Shown in pieces: positions 17,316-25,768 of a DNA stretch of 58,461 bases. The stretch's first letter is position 1. Each line of letters opens with the position of its first letter. The notes under the pieces are model-generated. The model was not told where the DNA came from. It saw only the letters and a list, made by a program, of their open reading frames with translations, and ran no database searches. The DNA is from Armatimonadota bacterium (lineage in GTDB: Bacteria; Armatimonadota; UBA5829). A program made the translations under genes and the position numbers. Location: contig JAAYKE010000056.1 of the NCBI GenBank assembly GCA_012522575.1, positions 1 through 58,461 of the forward strand. Reading direction: 5' to 3'.

Positions 17316-18959
17316 ATGCGTAGACTGACCATCATAATGATTTGTTTAATTATTGCCACCGCAGTCATCGCTGGAGCGTCCCAACGACGACCCGATCACA
17401 GCTCAAAAGAGAGCAAGAGCGAAACGACTTCAACCGTGACTGCACCGAGTTCTGCGCGAGTATCTGGCCCGTCATATTCTGCGCCCAGAAACACCGCGAC
17501 GGGTGGAAGTAGTTCACCCGCGAGATATACGCCAAGCCCGGCTGCGACTCCTCAGCCGGACAGGAGCACATATACCCGCGTCGAAAGCCGACCGAGTGTG
17601 ACAGCCGCTCCCAGACCCGCTCCCGTCAGAACCGAGCCTGCTGCCCGCCCCGATAGCCATCGGCCAATCGGATCAAGCTATCAGCGCCCCAGTAGCCCGA
17701 CCCCTGACACTTCTAGGCAGGCTCCGGCAGCCACTCTAACAGACAGCACAACCAGGCCGAGCGGCAGAACAAGCCACTATAGTTCGGGCGGATCGAGAGA
17801 TAGCGGCTACCGCGACCACGGGCCGAGCAACATCCCAGGGGCTGCAAAAACGAGTGAAGCCGTTCTCTATCCCGGCGTCGATACGCAAAAAAAGCCAGAG
17901 ATAACGAGACCGCGTCCCACTTCGCCTGCCGACAGATCGACCCAAAAGCCTGAGGTAACCAGGCCGCGTCCTACTTCGCCTGTCGATAGATCGACCCGGG
18001 GTTCGGAAAAAATCACAGCCGAGCCTGCGACATCGAGCAGCCGAGTAGCCAGACCCGAAACAACTAATCGCGCACCTGCGATGACCGATAACAGGCCGAT
18101 CAGATCCGGGACGAAAGATGACAAATCCATATATCGACCGGATGGTTCTCGCACCAGCGCTCAGCGGGATTCTGGCAATTCGGTTAACAGTCCCAGCAAG
18201 TCTGCTGCGAACAATCTCAGCCAGGCGACAACCAGAACATCTAGCGCTCGCTTGAGCACGCGCGTGCTGGGATACAGGCCGGCTCTGCCTCGAACCACAA
18301 AGTATGTCGTAGGATATCGACCAGCGGTAACATACGTGCCGCCGACCTACAGGCCGCCGGTATATCGAACGGGATTCTACTACTATCCCGCGACATATTA
18401 CGACAGGCCGTGCTATTTCGCATACTGGGCGCCCATTTATGCGCCGGGCTTCAGCTACCGGTCGGTATATTTCAGCTTTGGATTGTTCCCATACGTGACG
18501 GTAACGCGCATATCCAGCTTGTCATATACCAGGGTAAACTATGTCTCCACGCCGATCTATATCGATGGCACATACTATCACAACTCACGGTATGACAGGG
18601 TAGATGATACGCTATCCGATATCCGAAGCGCCTGGATTTCCGGCAGATACGATCTTATAGAGAGGCATGTTCGCGCGGATCGATCGATTGCCGTGCTCCT
18701 TGACGGACAATACGACTACTCTATAGTAGGCGATGACTATCTCGCGATGACCAGAGACGCCCTCGGCGACCTCGAAACCACCGGGTTTGTGTGGAACAAG
18801 GTGCGCGAGCGAGCCGATGGAACGCTGACCGCATTTGGGGAGCATTCGTTCTGGTCTGCAGATAATGTGCGCACTGTATACGTGTCGTACACGTTCCAAA
18901 AAGTCGGAAGCTCCTACTACATCACAGAGGTAGGATCATCCGACTACAGACTGGATTGA
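17316..18959 (+). CDS. Exported Pro/Ser/Thr-rich protein with Tyr-rich C-terminal domain
   Basis: The ORF track starts at 17301, but GGAGGT at 17303-17308 serves the ATG at 17316, which gives a direct signal peptide (MRRLTIIMICLIIATAVIAGA). The 547-residue protein has a long low-complexity region (about 22-310) rich in Pro, Ser, Thr and Arg, with a near-perfect 18-residue tandem repeat (KPEITRPRPTSPADRST / KPEVTRPRPTSPVDRST). A Tyr/Pro-rich linker (VVGYRPAVTYVPPTYRPP) follows, and then a folded region (about 425-547: DDTLSDIRSAWISGRYDLIERHV to the end) that resembles an NTF2-like or DUF-type domain. It is probably anchored or periplasmic with a wall-spanning linker. No function is assigned. 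Confidence 0.65.
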   Translation: MRRLTIIMICLIIATAVIAGASQRRPDHSSKESKSETTSTVTAPSSARVSGPSYSAPRNTATGGSSSPARYTPSPAATPQPDRSTYTRVESRPSVTAAPRPAPVRTEPAARPDSHRPIGSSYQRPSSPTPDTSRQAPAATLTDSTTRPSGRTSHYSSGGSRDSGYRDHGPSNIPGAAKTSEAVLYPGVDTQKKPEITRPRPTSPADRSTQKPEVTRPRPTSPVDRSTRGSEKITAEPATSSSRVARPETTNRAPAMTDNRPIRSGTKDDKSIYRPDGSRTSAQRDSGNSVNSPSKSAANNLSQATTRTSSARLSTRVLGYRPALPRTTKYVVGYRPAVTYVPPTYRPPVYRTGFYYYPATYYDRPCYFAYWAPIYAPGFSYRSVYFSFGLFPYVTVTRISSLSYTRVNYVSTPIYIDGTYYHNSRYDRVDDTLSDIRSAWISGRYDLIERHVRADRSIAVLLDGQYDYSIVGDDYLAMTRDALGDLETTGFVWNKVRERADGTLTAFGEHSFWSADNVRTVYVSYTFQKVGSSYYITEVGSSDYRLD

Positions 18960-18996
18960 TCTCAGACAGGGAAGTCAGTAACGCATATAACATAAA

Positions 18997-19035
18997 GCCC
19001 GGATTATGATCCCATAGTCCGGGCGATTTGTTTTT
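18997..19035 (+). terminator. Rho-independent terminator
   Basis: GCCCGGATTATG pairs with CATAGTCCGGGC (one G-U) around an ATCC loop and is followed by GATTTGTTTTT. It ends the 17316 gene and insulates the defence module. Confidence 0.9.
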
Positions 19036-19051
19036 GAGACCCCAAAAGTAT

Positions 19052-19103
19052 AGTGAGATATTTTCTCATTAGCGGTTGACAATTGCAGTGTTTGTGCCAT
19101 AAT
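19052..19103 (+). promoter_or_regulatory. Promoter and operator-like inverted repeat of the RloAB module
   Basis: TTGACA at 19076-19081 and CATAAT at 19098-19103 are separated by 16 bases. Immediately upstream, AGTGAGA (19052-19058) pairs with TCTCATT (19064-19070), an inverted repeat placed where a regulator could bind. No regulator gene is in the module. Confidence 0.6.
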
Positions 19104-19145
19104 ACAATATATCCAAGCAATATTATCTCGTTAGGAGCCAATAAA

Positions 19146-20489
19146 ATGTTAGTGAGTTTTTCGCTGGAAAACTGGATGTCTTTTCGCGATGAGACCACTT
19201 TTTCTATGGTTGCCAGTAGGGAGCGTCAGCACGGAAACAGAGTTCCCCGGCTCCAGAAATACAAGACAAGAATTTTGCCTATAGCGGCGATTTATGGTGG
19301 GAATGCGTCTGGAAAAACTAATTTCTTTTCAGCGCTGAGTTTCGCACAGTGGTTAATTGTCAGAGGCACTCAGCCTGATAGCTTGATACCTGTTTCCCCG
19401 TTTCTTTTGGATTCCAGCGCTGAACGTCGCCCATCAAAATTTCGTTTTGAACTGCTGATAGATGAGAATATTTACGAATACAGCTTTGCTGTTACCTACA
19501 AAGAGATCGTAGAGGAAAAATTTGTATTGGTAACTGGCAACAGCGAAAAAGTGATATATCATCGAATCAACCAAAAACCTAGTGTCGGTTTCAATGAAGA
19601 TGCTTCATTCATAAAGCGCGTTTTCGAAAGTACCCGGGATAATCAGCTTTGGCTAACCAATTTGGTGTCATTGAAAGTAGACAGATTTCGTCCGGTATAC
19701 GATTGGTTCAAAGATGTTCTTGAATTGGTGGCGCCGGATTCTCGCTTCAAGCCATTCGATCTTTTCTATGATGATGAGCACCCGCTGTTCTCCACCATGA
19801 ATGAGTTGCTGAAGCAGTTTGATACTGGTATCGCGCGCTTGGGTGGTGAGGATGTCCCGTTCAGCAATATACCTTTGTCGCGTTCATTGGCGACCAAATT
19901 GCAGGAAGATGTCAAAGAGGGAGATAGCGTAGGTATAATAAGTGAGCCGGGGGGCGATCGATTCGTCGTGACACGCAAAGGCGAGGAGTTGGTGGCAAAA
20001 AGACTTGTCACGTATCACCCGAAAACTGATGGCACCGAGGTCACATTTGATGTTCGTAAAGAATCGGATGGTTCGAAGCGTGTAATTGATTTATTACCTG
20101 CCTTTCTTGAACTGTCGGCTCCAAATGCAAAAAAAGTATACATTGTTGATGAGGTCGATCGTAGCCTGCACACGCAATTAACTCGTGCCTTGCTTGAAAT
20201 GTACTTGTCAACTTGCACCACAGATAGCAGGGCGCAGTTGCTGTTTACTACCCACGATGTTTTGCTTATGGATCAAGATCTCCTTCGAAGGGATGAAATG
20301 TGGGTGGCTGAACGCGATGCGTCTGGAGCGTCTACTATGTTCTCATTCAGTGAATACAAGGAGATTCGATACGACAAGGATATTCAAAAAAGCTATTTGC
20401 AAGGTCGATTGGGCGGAACACCACGAATACTATTGGGAGGAGCATTGGCAAACAGGTGTCTTACGGAGCCAAACGAGAAGGAAGGTTAA
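19146..20489 (+). CDS. rloA: RloA/AbiLi-like AAA ATPase of a predicted anti-phage module
   Basis: The start was moved from 19083 to the ATG at 19146, which has AGGAG eight bases upstream and gives the family N-terminus [15 protein letters not shown] (447 residues). Walker A is [12 protein letters not shown] (about residues 49-60), Walker B is [12 protein letters not shown] and the switch His lies in LLFTTHD near the end, the order of COG1106 / AAA_21 SMC-like ATPases. Members paired with RloB are known as RloAB or AbiL-type systems that abort phage infection. RloB follows after one base. The two genes look more AT-rich than their surroundings and have their own promoter and upstream terminator, consistent with an acquired cassette. 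It is cytosolic. Confidence 0.85.
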   Translation: MLVSFSLENWMSFRDETTFSMVASRERQHGNRVPRLQKYKTRILPIAAIYGGNASGKTNFFSALSFAQWLIVRGTQPDSLIPVSPFLLDSSAERRPSKFRFELLIDENIYEYSFAVTYKEIVEEKFVLVTGNSEKVIYHRINQKPSVGFNEDASFIKRVFESTRDNQLWLTNLVSLKVDRFRPVYDWFKDVLELVAPDSRFKPFDLFYDDEHPLFSTMNELLKQFDTGIARLGGEDVPFSNIPLSRSLATKLQEDVKEGDSVGIISEPGGDRFVVTRKGEELVAKRLVTYHPKTDGTEVTFDVRKESDGSKRVIDLLPAFLELSAPNAKKVYIVDEVDRSLHTQLTRALLEMYLSTCTTDSRAQLLFTTHDVLLMDQDLLRRDEMWVAERDASGASTMFSFSEYKEIRYDKDIQKSYLQGRLGGTPRILLGGALANRCLTEPNEKEG

Positions 20490-20490
20490 T

Positions 20491-21081
20491 GTGAATAGAC
20501 GCAAATTTGCGCGAAAACCTGCAATTCGTGAGTATCGCAAATTGTTTATTATTGCCACGGAAGGCAGGAAAACAGAACCGTCGTATTTTGGCATATTTAA
20601 CAGCGAAAATAGTACTGTGCGAGTTACTTGTCTCAAAAGTGGCCACAACAGTTCTCCACAGCAAGTATTGAGGAAAATGAATGCTCGCCTCAAAAAAGAT
20701 GAAAATCGAAAGTTTCCTGGCGAATCCTGGTTGGTGGTAGATCGGGATCAATGGGCTGAAGAACAGTTATCTAAGCTGTGTGCCTGGGCTAAATCGGGCA
20801 AAAATCGCGGATTTGCTCTCAGTAATCCGAAATTCGAATATTGGTTGCTCCTCCACTTTGAGGATGGCAATAACATCAAATCAGCGCAGGATTGCAGCAA
20901 CAGACTGAGACGGTTTCTCCCCAATTACGACAAAAAAGTAGATAGCCACACAATAACTCCAGAAAACATCGATAAAGCAATTAGCCGTGCCAGGAAACGT
21001 GACAATCCGCTCGTCGATTGGCCGCGCGATCTTGGAGGCACAACTGTTTACAGATTGGTTGAAAATATACTTAAGGCTTGA
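20491..21081 (+). CDS. rloB: RloB-like effector partner (AbiLii type)
   Basis: The ORF track extends to 20185 inside rloA. The real start is most likely GTG at 20491, one base after the rloA stop, with AAGGAAGG just upstream (196 residues, MNRRKFARKPAIRE). RloB-family marks are the N-terminal IIATEGRKTEPSYF, LVVDRDQWAE in the middle and LSNPKFEYWLLLHFED, a Toprim-like set of acidic residues suggesting a nuclease-type active site. In known systems this protein works with the RloA ATPase, so the pair is predicted to be a two-component defence system. Tight spacing implies translational coupling. It converges on the cytochrome gene five bases away. Confidence 0.85.
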   Translation: MNRRKFARKPAIREYRKLFIIATEGRKTEPSYFGIFNSENSTVRVTCLKSGHNSSPQQVLRKMNARLKKDENRKFPGESWLVVDRDQWAEEQLSKLCAWAKSGKNRGFALSNPKFEYWLLLHFEDGNNIKSAQDCSNRLRRFLPNYDKKVDSHTITPENIDKAISRARKRDNPLVDWPRDLGGTTVYRLVENILKA

Positions 21082-21086
21082 TCAAA

Positions 21087-23186
21087 TCACTCAGCCTTGG
21101 GCTCAGATTTCTTCTCTCGAATCCTATCCTTAATCTCATCATATTCCAGCCCGTGCTCTTCGGCCAGCATATCCTCAGTGAGCGTGCCGGTCAGCCAGGC
21201 TCCGTTCATCGGGTAGATATCCGGATTGAATATGACAAAGTAGAAGTGCCACACGATAATCGCCAGCACCGCCAGCCATGCCTCATAGAAGTGTATGACG
21301 CGGGCGATATCCCAGCCCAGCTTAGTCAACAGGTTCATAAAGTAGTTGTTGGCCCACATGACGATACCGGTGATCGTCATAATCACCGATCCCCACAGCA
21401 AAGCCCAATACTCCGCCTTCTCAACGTAGCTGAATCGGCCCATCTTCGGCCTCTCCTTGACAAGGCCAAAGCCATACAACACAACCTTAATCACATCGAC
21501 AACGTCCTTGCGACGCGGCCACATATCCTTGACAAGCTGCCTGCCTCGTGCGTTGAAGGCGACATAGACGCCATGAATCAGGCAGGCCGCTATCATCCCA
21601 ACTCCCGCAATCCTGTGCAGCAAACTGCGCAGTTCAAAGACATTGGGACTTAACTTGCGAATACACACCACCCACCACGCATCAGGGTAGTGCAGCATAA
21701 AACCGGTGATCGCAAGCACAAAGAAGCTCAACATCATCAAAATATGCTGTATGCGCTCGAATAACGACATGCGGATATACAACCCGTGCAGATCGTGCAG
21801 CTTGAAGTGCTTGCGCAGTTTTTTGAAGAAGTCCAGGAAGTTGTGCGCAAACATCCCTCCGATAACGCCGATAATCAGCAGGGCATAGATAAGCCCGATC
21901 CACCAGAGCACAGGCTGCTGCTTCTGGCTCACCGCAACGTGCACTTTTCCAACGGCAAATCGCTCATTTGCGCCGGGATGACACTGTCCGCAAGTCTGCG
22001 GGATATTCTTTTTGCTCACGCTAGATGTCGGATCGCTGGACGGTTTAATGTCGTGTGCGGTATGACAACTCGCACAGTTGGCCACGTTCACGGCTCCGCC
22101 GCGCATAGCCAGGCCGTGATAGCTATCCGAAAACGTCTGGAACCGGTCGCTGCTGATGCCGTATTTCTCAGAAAGCATCAAAGAGCTATGGCACGTGCCG
22201 CAGACCTGTTCCGCTACGTTCTTGGGAGCGATCGGCGACTTCGGATCACTGGCTTTCAGTATATTGTGCTCGCCGTGACAGGTGGTGCACACAGGAGCGT
22301 CCTTGCTTCCTTTTGCAACCGCCTTGCCGTGAATGCTGCCGACATACTCTTTGGCAATATCCGGGTGGCATTTTCCGCACGTGGTCGCGAGGTTATCTCT
22401 GTTCACGCTCGACTTGGGGTCGATGCCTTTTTCTATAGTATGGCTGCCGTGACAGTCTACGCAGTTCGCCGCCTCGCCGTTGCCGGATTTCAGGGCCATG
22501 CCATGCGCGCTTGTCTCAACGCCCTTAATAAAATGCGAATTAGGCGTTGTGCGACTGCTTATGCCGGGATTATTCACATGGCAGGACATGCAGGCCTTCT
22601 GCTGTGCGAGCTTGAGCTGGGCCGGGCTGCGCTTTCCGGGATGGAAAATATCTTTCTTATGACAGGCAAAGCAGTCCGGGGCCAGGTTGGATCCTGCCAA
22701 CAGAGCCTTGCCGTGTCGATCTTTGGAAAAGTCGCTATGCGCTTCAGGGTGACACGTCGAGCACGCGACAGACAGCGGCTTGCTCATGTGCGAGCCGTGG
22801 CACTCCTTGCAGGAAGCGCTGATCTGCAAAGGTGATCCGCTGGTCGTAACCTGATCCTTATGCGTAGTGTGCAGCGATGCGGCGTCACTGTGACATCCCA
22901 TACAATCCACAGGGACGATATTGGCAGCATGCGGAATCCTGGCCGCGTCCAGTCCCGTATGGCAATCCGCGCATCCAAATTGTCCGTGCGGAGTCGATTT
23001 TAGCGCGGACTCCCGGACATACACAGATTTTCCCTTGCTGGTGGTCAGGGTTTTGTCGTCGTGGCACATCTGGCACTCGGAATTGTCCTGCGCGGCTGCA
23101 ATTCCGTGAAATGCCAACACAGCGAGGATGAGCGCACAAATCAGGCAGAAATATTGTCGGGTTCGGAATATCCCTTGTAAGCGCAT
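21087..23186 (-). CDS. 13-haem cytochrome c fused to a cytochrome b membrane domain
   Basis: The ORF track begins at a TTG (23201); the ATG five codons later (MRLQGIFRTRQYF) gives a normal signal peptide ending IAAA (699 residues). The exported part contains thirteen CxxCH haem sites, from CQMCH through CGQCH, with many extra His residues as distal ligands. The C-terminal 270 residues have five hydrophobic helices with paired His (ERIQHILMM, LLHRIAGVGM, IHFYEAWLAV, WHFYFVIF), the pattern of dihaem cytochrome b subunits of formate dehydrogenase or thiosulfate reductase type. The single chain could carry electrons between the quinone pool and the periplasm. The terminal partner is unknown and no catalytic subunit is nearby. 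The tail is charged. Confidence 0.85.
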   Translation of the reverse strand: MRLQGIFRTRQYFCLICALILAVLAFHGIAAAQDNSECQMCHDDKTLTTSKGKSVYVRESALKSTPHGQFGCADCHTGLDAARIPHAANIVPVDCMGCHSDAASLHTTHKDQVTTSGSPLQISASCKECHGSHMSKPLSVACSTCHPEAHSDFSKDRHGKALLAGSNLAPDCFACHKKDIFHPGKRSPAQLKLAQQKACMSCHVNNPGISSRTTPNSHFIKGVETSAHGMALKSGNGEAANCVDCHGSHTIEKGIDPKSSVNRDNLATTCGKCHPDIAKEYVGSIHGKAVAKGSKDAPVCTTCHGEHNILKASDPKSPIAPKNVAEQVCGTCHSSLMLSEKYGISSDRFQTFSDSYHGLAMRGGAVNVANCASCHTAHDIKPSSDPTSSVSKKNIPQTCGQCHPGANERFAVGKVHVAVSQKQQPVLWWIGLIYALLIIGVIGGMFAHNFLDFFKKLRKHFKLHDLHGLYIRMSLFERIQHILMMLSFFVLAITGFMLHYPDAWWVVCIRKLSPNVFELRSLLHRIAGVGMIAACLIHGVYVAFNARGRQLVKDMWPRRKDVVDVIKVVLYGFGLVKERPKMGRFSYVEKAEYWALLWGSVIMTITGIVMWANNYFMNLLTKLGWDIARVIHFYEAWLAVLAIIVWHFYFVIFNPDIYPMNGAWLTGTLTEDMLAEEHGLEYDEIKDRIREKKSEPKAE

Positions 23187-23419
23187 ATCGGACCAGATCA
23201 ACTTTCAAAACAATCGGATGATGGAAAGCGCGGGGTCGCACTCGCCAAAGGCTTCGCGCACATATACAGACCAATATCCCGGCCCGATAATTTGCACGAC
23301 ACCTGTCAATGCTAAGTATACTGTTGAGCTATTCCGGTGTCAATGAGCAATGGGTAACAGCTCACGAATGATGAGTACTCCTGTCCGTAGTGTCCGATCT
23401 CCGTCTCGGACTAGGCCGT

Positions 23420-23454
23420 TTAGAGGTTAGAAGTTGGAAGTTAGAGGTTAGAAT
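23420..23454 (+). repeat. Telomere-like heptamer run, locus A
   Basis: Five head-to-tail 7-base units: TTAGAGG, TTAGAAG, TTGGAAG, TTAGAGG, TTAGAAT. It lies in the 500-base gap between the GT2 and cytochrome genes, which holds no supported gene. The same units occur at 28072-28115 (reverse) and 56166-56200. Confidence 0.8.
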
Positions 23455-23487
23455 GTTTATTGAGAGGGTTCGAGTGGCCTCCAAATT

Positions 23488-23660
23488 TTGTCATTCCGAG
23501 GAATCTGCTTTTTTCCTTTCCATTTCCGGGTTTCGCTTCTTTCGAGCTTTCGCGATTTACGGAAAAGCAGATTTCTCACTTCGTTCGAAATGACATAGTT
23601 TGCGTGGCTGGGACAGAGGCCAGCCAATACAACCACTCACGAAGACTGAGTTGTTACAGC
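23488..23660 (-). repeat. Dispersed imperfect-palindrome element, copy B (inverted)
   Basis: This is the reverse complement of the element at 17046-17217. It starts GTCATTCCGAGGAATCTGC and runs through CCGGGTTTCGCTTC, TTCGAAATGACA and CCAGCCAATACAACCACT to TTGTTACAGC. It sits upstream of the cytochrome gene. A further partial match (GGGTAACAGCTCAC) occurs at about 23348. Confidence 0.8.
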
Positions 23661-23700
23661 AATGGGAGTTGCAGGCAGGCGCGTATCTGCCCAAACCAAA

Positions 23701-24732
23701 TTATGCCGCGCATATATAGTCTCGCGTCTCCGCAAATCCTAAACGGCTCAGTTGCTCGCGAATCAGGTTTCTGGCATGATGCGAGCTGACTGTAACAATT
23801 ATATACGTCTCCGCAGCCCCATGATCGCTCAGATATCCCGGCCCCACAATCGGCCTGCCTCGCAAAACCTGCCCTCTTTTATTCGGGTTAATGCTGATGA
23901 AAGCCGCCAGCGGGACGCCGTTTCGTATCAGATGCTTGCTCAGTCTCCTGCTTGCCTGGCCCACGCCCCACATCAAAATCTTTCGTTGCCCTGCGTTGGC
24001 ATCGTGCGCCAACATCTGAGCAACATAATGCGCCTTGGCTCTCAAAAAGTTCTCCACTGAATAGCGTCCATCGGTAAATGTCAGGCGATTGTCGCAGTGT
24101 CGCCAGAACAACAGATCGCGCTCCACTTTAATAAATCGCTTGCCCGCAGCGTGATATCTCAGCCAAAGGTCATAGTCTTCCGCCCATCCGCTCTCCATAT
24201 ATCCGCCGATATCGATCAGTTCCCGGCGTCTCATAACGGCGCTGGGGTGGGGAATCGGGCTTTCCACAAACATATCCCTGCCGATTTGCTCGCTATCTAC
24301 AAGAGAGTTCAGCCATTGTTCATAGCGCGCCATCCCGCCGGGCAGGTTTGTGCGGGGAAACATTCGAACAAAGCACGAGCAAACGCTGATCTCCGATTGC
24401 CTGTCCATCAATTCCACCTGCATTTCCAAACGCCGCCGATGCGATATGTCGTCGGCATCCATTCGCGCAATCAACTCCCCTGCGCACTCTTCGATTCCCG
24501 TATTCAGAGCGCAGATAATCCCGGAACGCTGCGTGTTTATCACCCTGACCCGTGCATCTTGGCCTGAAATGCGATCGAGGATTGATTCGGTGCCGTCTGT
24601 CGAGCCGTCGTTGACTACCACTACTTCATAATCATCGAAAGACTGCTTCTGGATGCTTGTAAGAGCGGATTCGATGGTCGATTCGGCATTGTATGCCGGA
24701 ATAAGCACGGAAACCTTTGGCTGCTTTTGCAT
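23701..24732 (-). CDS. Family 2 glycosyltransferase with C-terminal Rossmann-like domain
   Basis: This 343-residue cytosolic protein opens with a GT2 (GT-A) fold: VSVLIPAYNAESTIES, VVVNDGSTDGTESIL, the metal-binding DxD-type motif ARMDADDIS near residue 93, and GWAEDYDLWLRY, the acceptor-side ED motif. It transfers a sugar from a nucleotide donor to an unknown acceptor. The last 95 residues (KILMWGVGQASRRL..., GRPIVGPGYL, YIIVTVSSHHARNL) form a second domain like the nucleotide-binding C-terminal unit seen in some methyltransferases and PglD-type proteins. The start lies one base after the pdxA stop, so the two are probably cotranscribed. Confidence 0.85.
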   Translation of the reverse strand: MQKQPKVSVLIPAYNAESTIESALTSIQKQSFDDYEVVVVNDGSTDGTESILDRISGQDARVRVINTQRSGIICALNTGIEECAGELIARMDADDISHRRRLEMQVELMDRQSEISVCSCFVRMFPRTNLPGGMARYEQWLNSLVDSEQIGRDMFVESPIPHPSAVMRRRELIDIGGYMESGWAEDYDLWLRYHAAGKRFIKVERDLLFWRHCDNRLTFTDGRYSVENFLRAKAHYVAQMLAHDANAGQRKILMWGVGQASRRLSKHLIRNGVPLAAFISINPNKRGQVLRGRPIVGPGYLSDHGAAETYIIVTVSSHHARNLIREQLSRLGFAETRDYICAA

Positions 24733-24733
24733 T

Positions 24734-25741
24734 CTACGAACGAGCCTGCTTATTCGAAATCATATCAGCAGCGGCCAATATCGCCATCTTCATACCCGTC
24801 GGGTTGGCAACGCCCTTCCAGGCGATATCGAATGCGGTGCCATGATCTACCGATGTGCGCAGCGTCGGCAGTCCAAGCGTAGCGGTTACTGTGCCATGAA
24901 AATCGCGTGTTTTTGCGGCAATATGGCCCTGGTCATGGTAAAGTGAGATCACGCAGTCAAATCTGCCTTCCAACGCCATATTAAAAACAGAGTCCGCGCC
25001 TATGGGGTCGCTGACGTCGATGCCGTCTCTTCGAGCCATCCCGGCAGCGGGCATGAGATGTTTGGCTTCCTCATCGCCGAATTGGCCGCCATCCCCGGCG
25101 TGAGGGTTAAGAGCCGCAAGCCCTATTCTCGGAGAGACATAGCCCAGATCGGTCATGGTAGCGTGCACGCGCACAATGAAATCATACACGTGAGCTTTGT
25201 CTATGTAGTCGATCGCATCTCGCAAGGAGAGGTGTCGGGATAAAAAGAATATGCGCATATTGCCGGTGATAAACAGAGTCAGCGGCTGACGGTCGTCTGC
25301 GCCCATAAATGCGGCCAGCATCTCCGTATGGCCGATATGCTCGATTCCCGCCAGCCTCAGAGCTTCCTTGTTGATCGGAGCGGTTGCAATGGCGTCTATT
25401 TCGCCGGCCAATCCCAAATCGCACGCCTTTCGCACATATAATTCAGAAGCGATTCCGGCATCGGCGCTGAGCACGCCCGGACGTATATCCGCCATGCCTT
25501 GCGATTCTACATGCAAAACATCGATTGCACCGGTTCCTTTCGCCTCTTTCGGCGATCGGATCGGAGCAATTTCCGTCCCCATAAAGCCCGCATCCGCCAT
25601 GCATCGCTTCAGCAGACCCGCATGGCCTATCACCACCGGCACGCAGTGTTTACGCACTTCTCCGTCTGCCAACGCGCCCGGCACAATCTCCGGCCCGATT
25701 CCGGATGGGTCGCCAAGGGTTATTCCTATCACCGGTTTGTT
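24734..25741 (-). CDS. pdxA: 4-hydroxythreonine-4-phosphate dehydrogenase
   Basis: PdxA oxidises 4-phosphohydroxy-L-threonine with NAD in pyridoxal phosphate synthesis by the DXP-dependent route. Clear family motifs are ITLGDPSGIGPEI at the N-terminus, GHTEMLA, LNPHAGDGG, YHDQGHIAAK and TSVDHGTAFDIA near the C-terminus; the His residues of these blocks are the metal ligands. The track starts at a TTG (25765) without a ribosome site. The TTG at 25741 has GAGG about seven bases upstream and gives MNKPVIGITLGDPSG (335 residues), close to the family length, so I prefer it. It follows the thioredoxin-fusion gene and precedes the GT2 gene on the same strand. A PdxA2-type enzyme with another substrate cannot be excluded. 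Confidence 0.9.
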   Translation of the reverse strand, partial: NKPVIGITLGDPSGIGPEIVPGALADGEVRKHCVPVVIGHAGLLKRCMADAGFMGTEIAPIRSPKEAKGTGAIDVLHVESQGMADIRPGVLSADAGIASELYVRKACDLGLAGEIDAIATAPINKEALRLAGIEHIGHTEMLAAFMGADDRQPLTLFITGNMRIFFLSRHLSLRDAIDYIDKAHVYDFIVRVHATMTDLGYVSPRIGLAALNPHAGDGGQFGDEEAKHLMPAAGMARRDGIDVSDPIGADSVFNMALEGRFDCVISLYHDQGHIAAKTRDFHGTVTATLGLPTLRTSVDHGTAFDIAWKGVANPTGMKMAILAAADMISNKQARS

Positions 25742-25768
25742 CAATTCGCGCCTCGCCCGAAACAAACG

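Noticed and set aside
20185-20490. N-terminal extension of the RloB frame in the track
   Set aside because: It lies inside rloA in another frame; the GTG at 20491 has a strong ribosome site and gives the family N-terminus.
21786-22835. 349-residue + strand ORF across the cytochrome gene
   Set aside because: It is a shadow of the 13-haem cytochrome; the minus-strand frame has 13 CxxCH motifs and a signal peptide.
23350-23700. Small ORFs on the + strand in the gap (67 and 109 residues)
   Set aside because: They are made of the dispersed repeat sequence and show no coding features.
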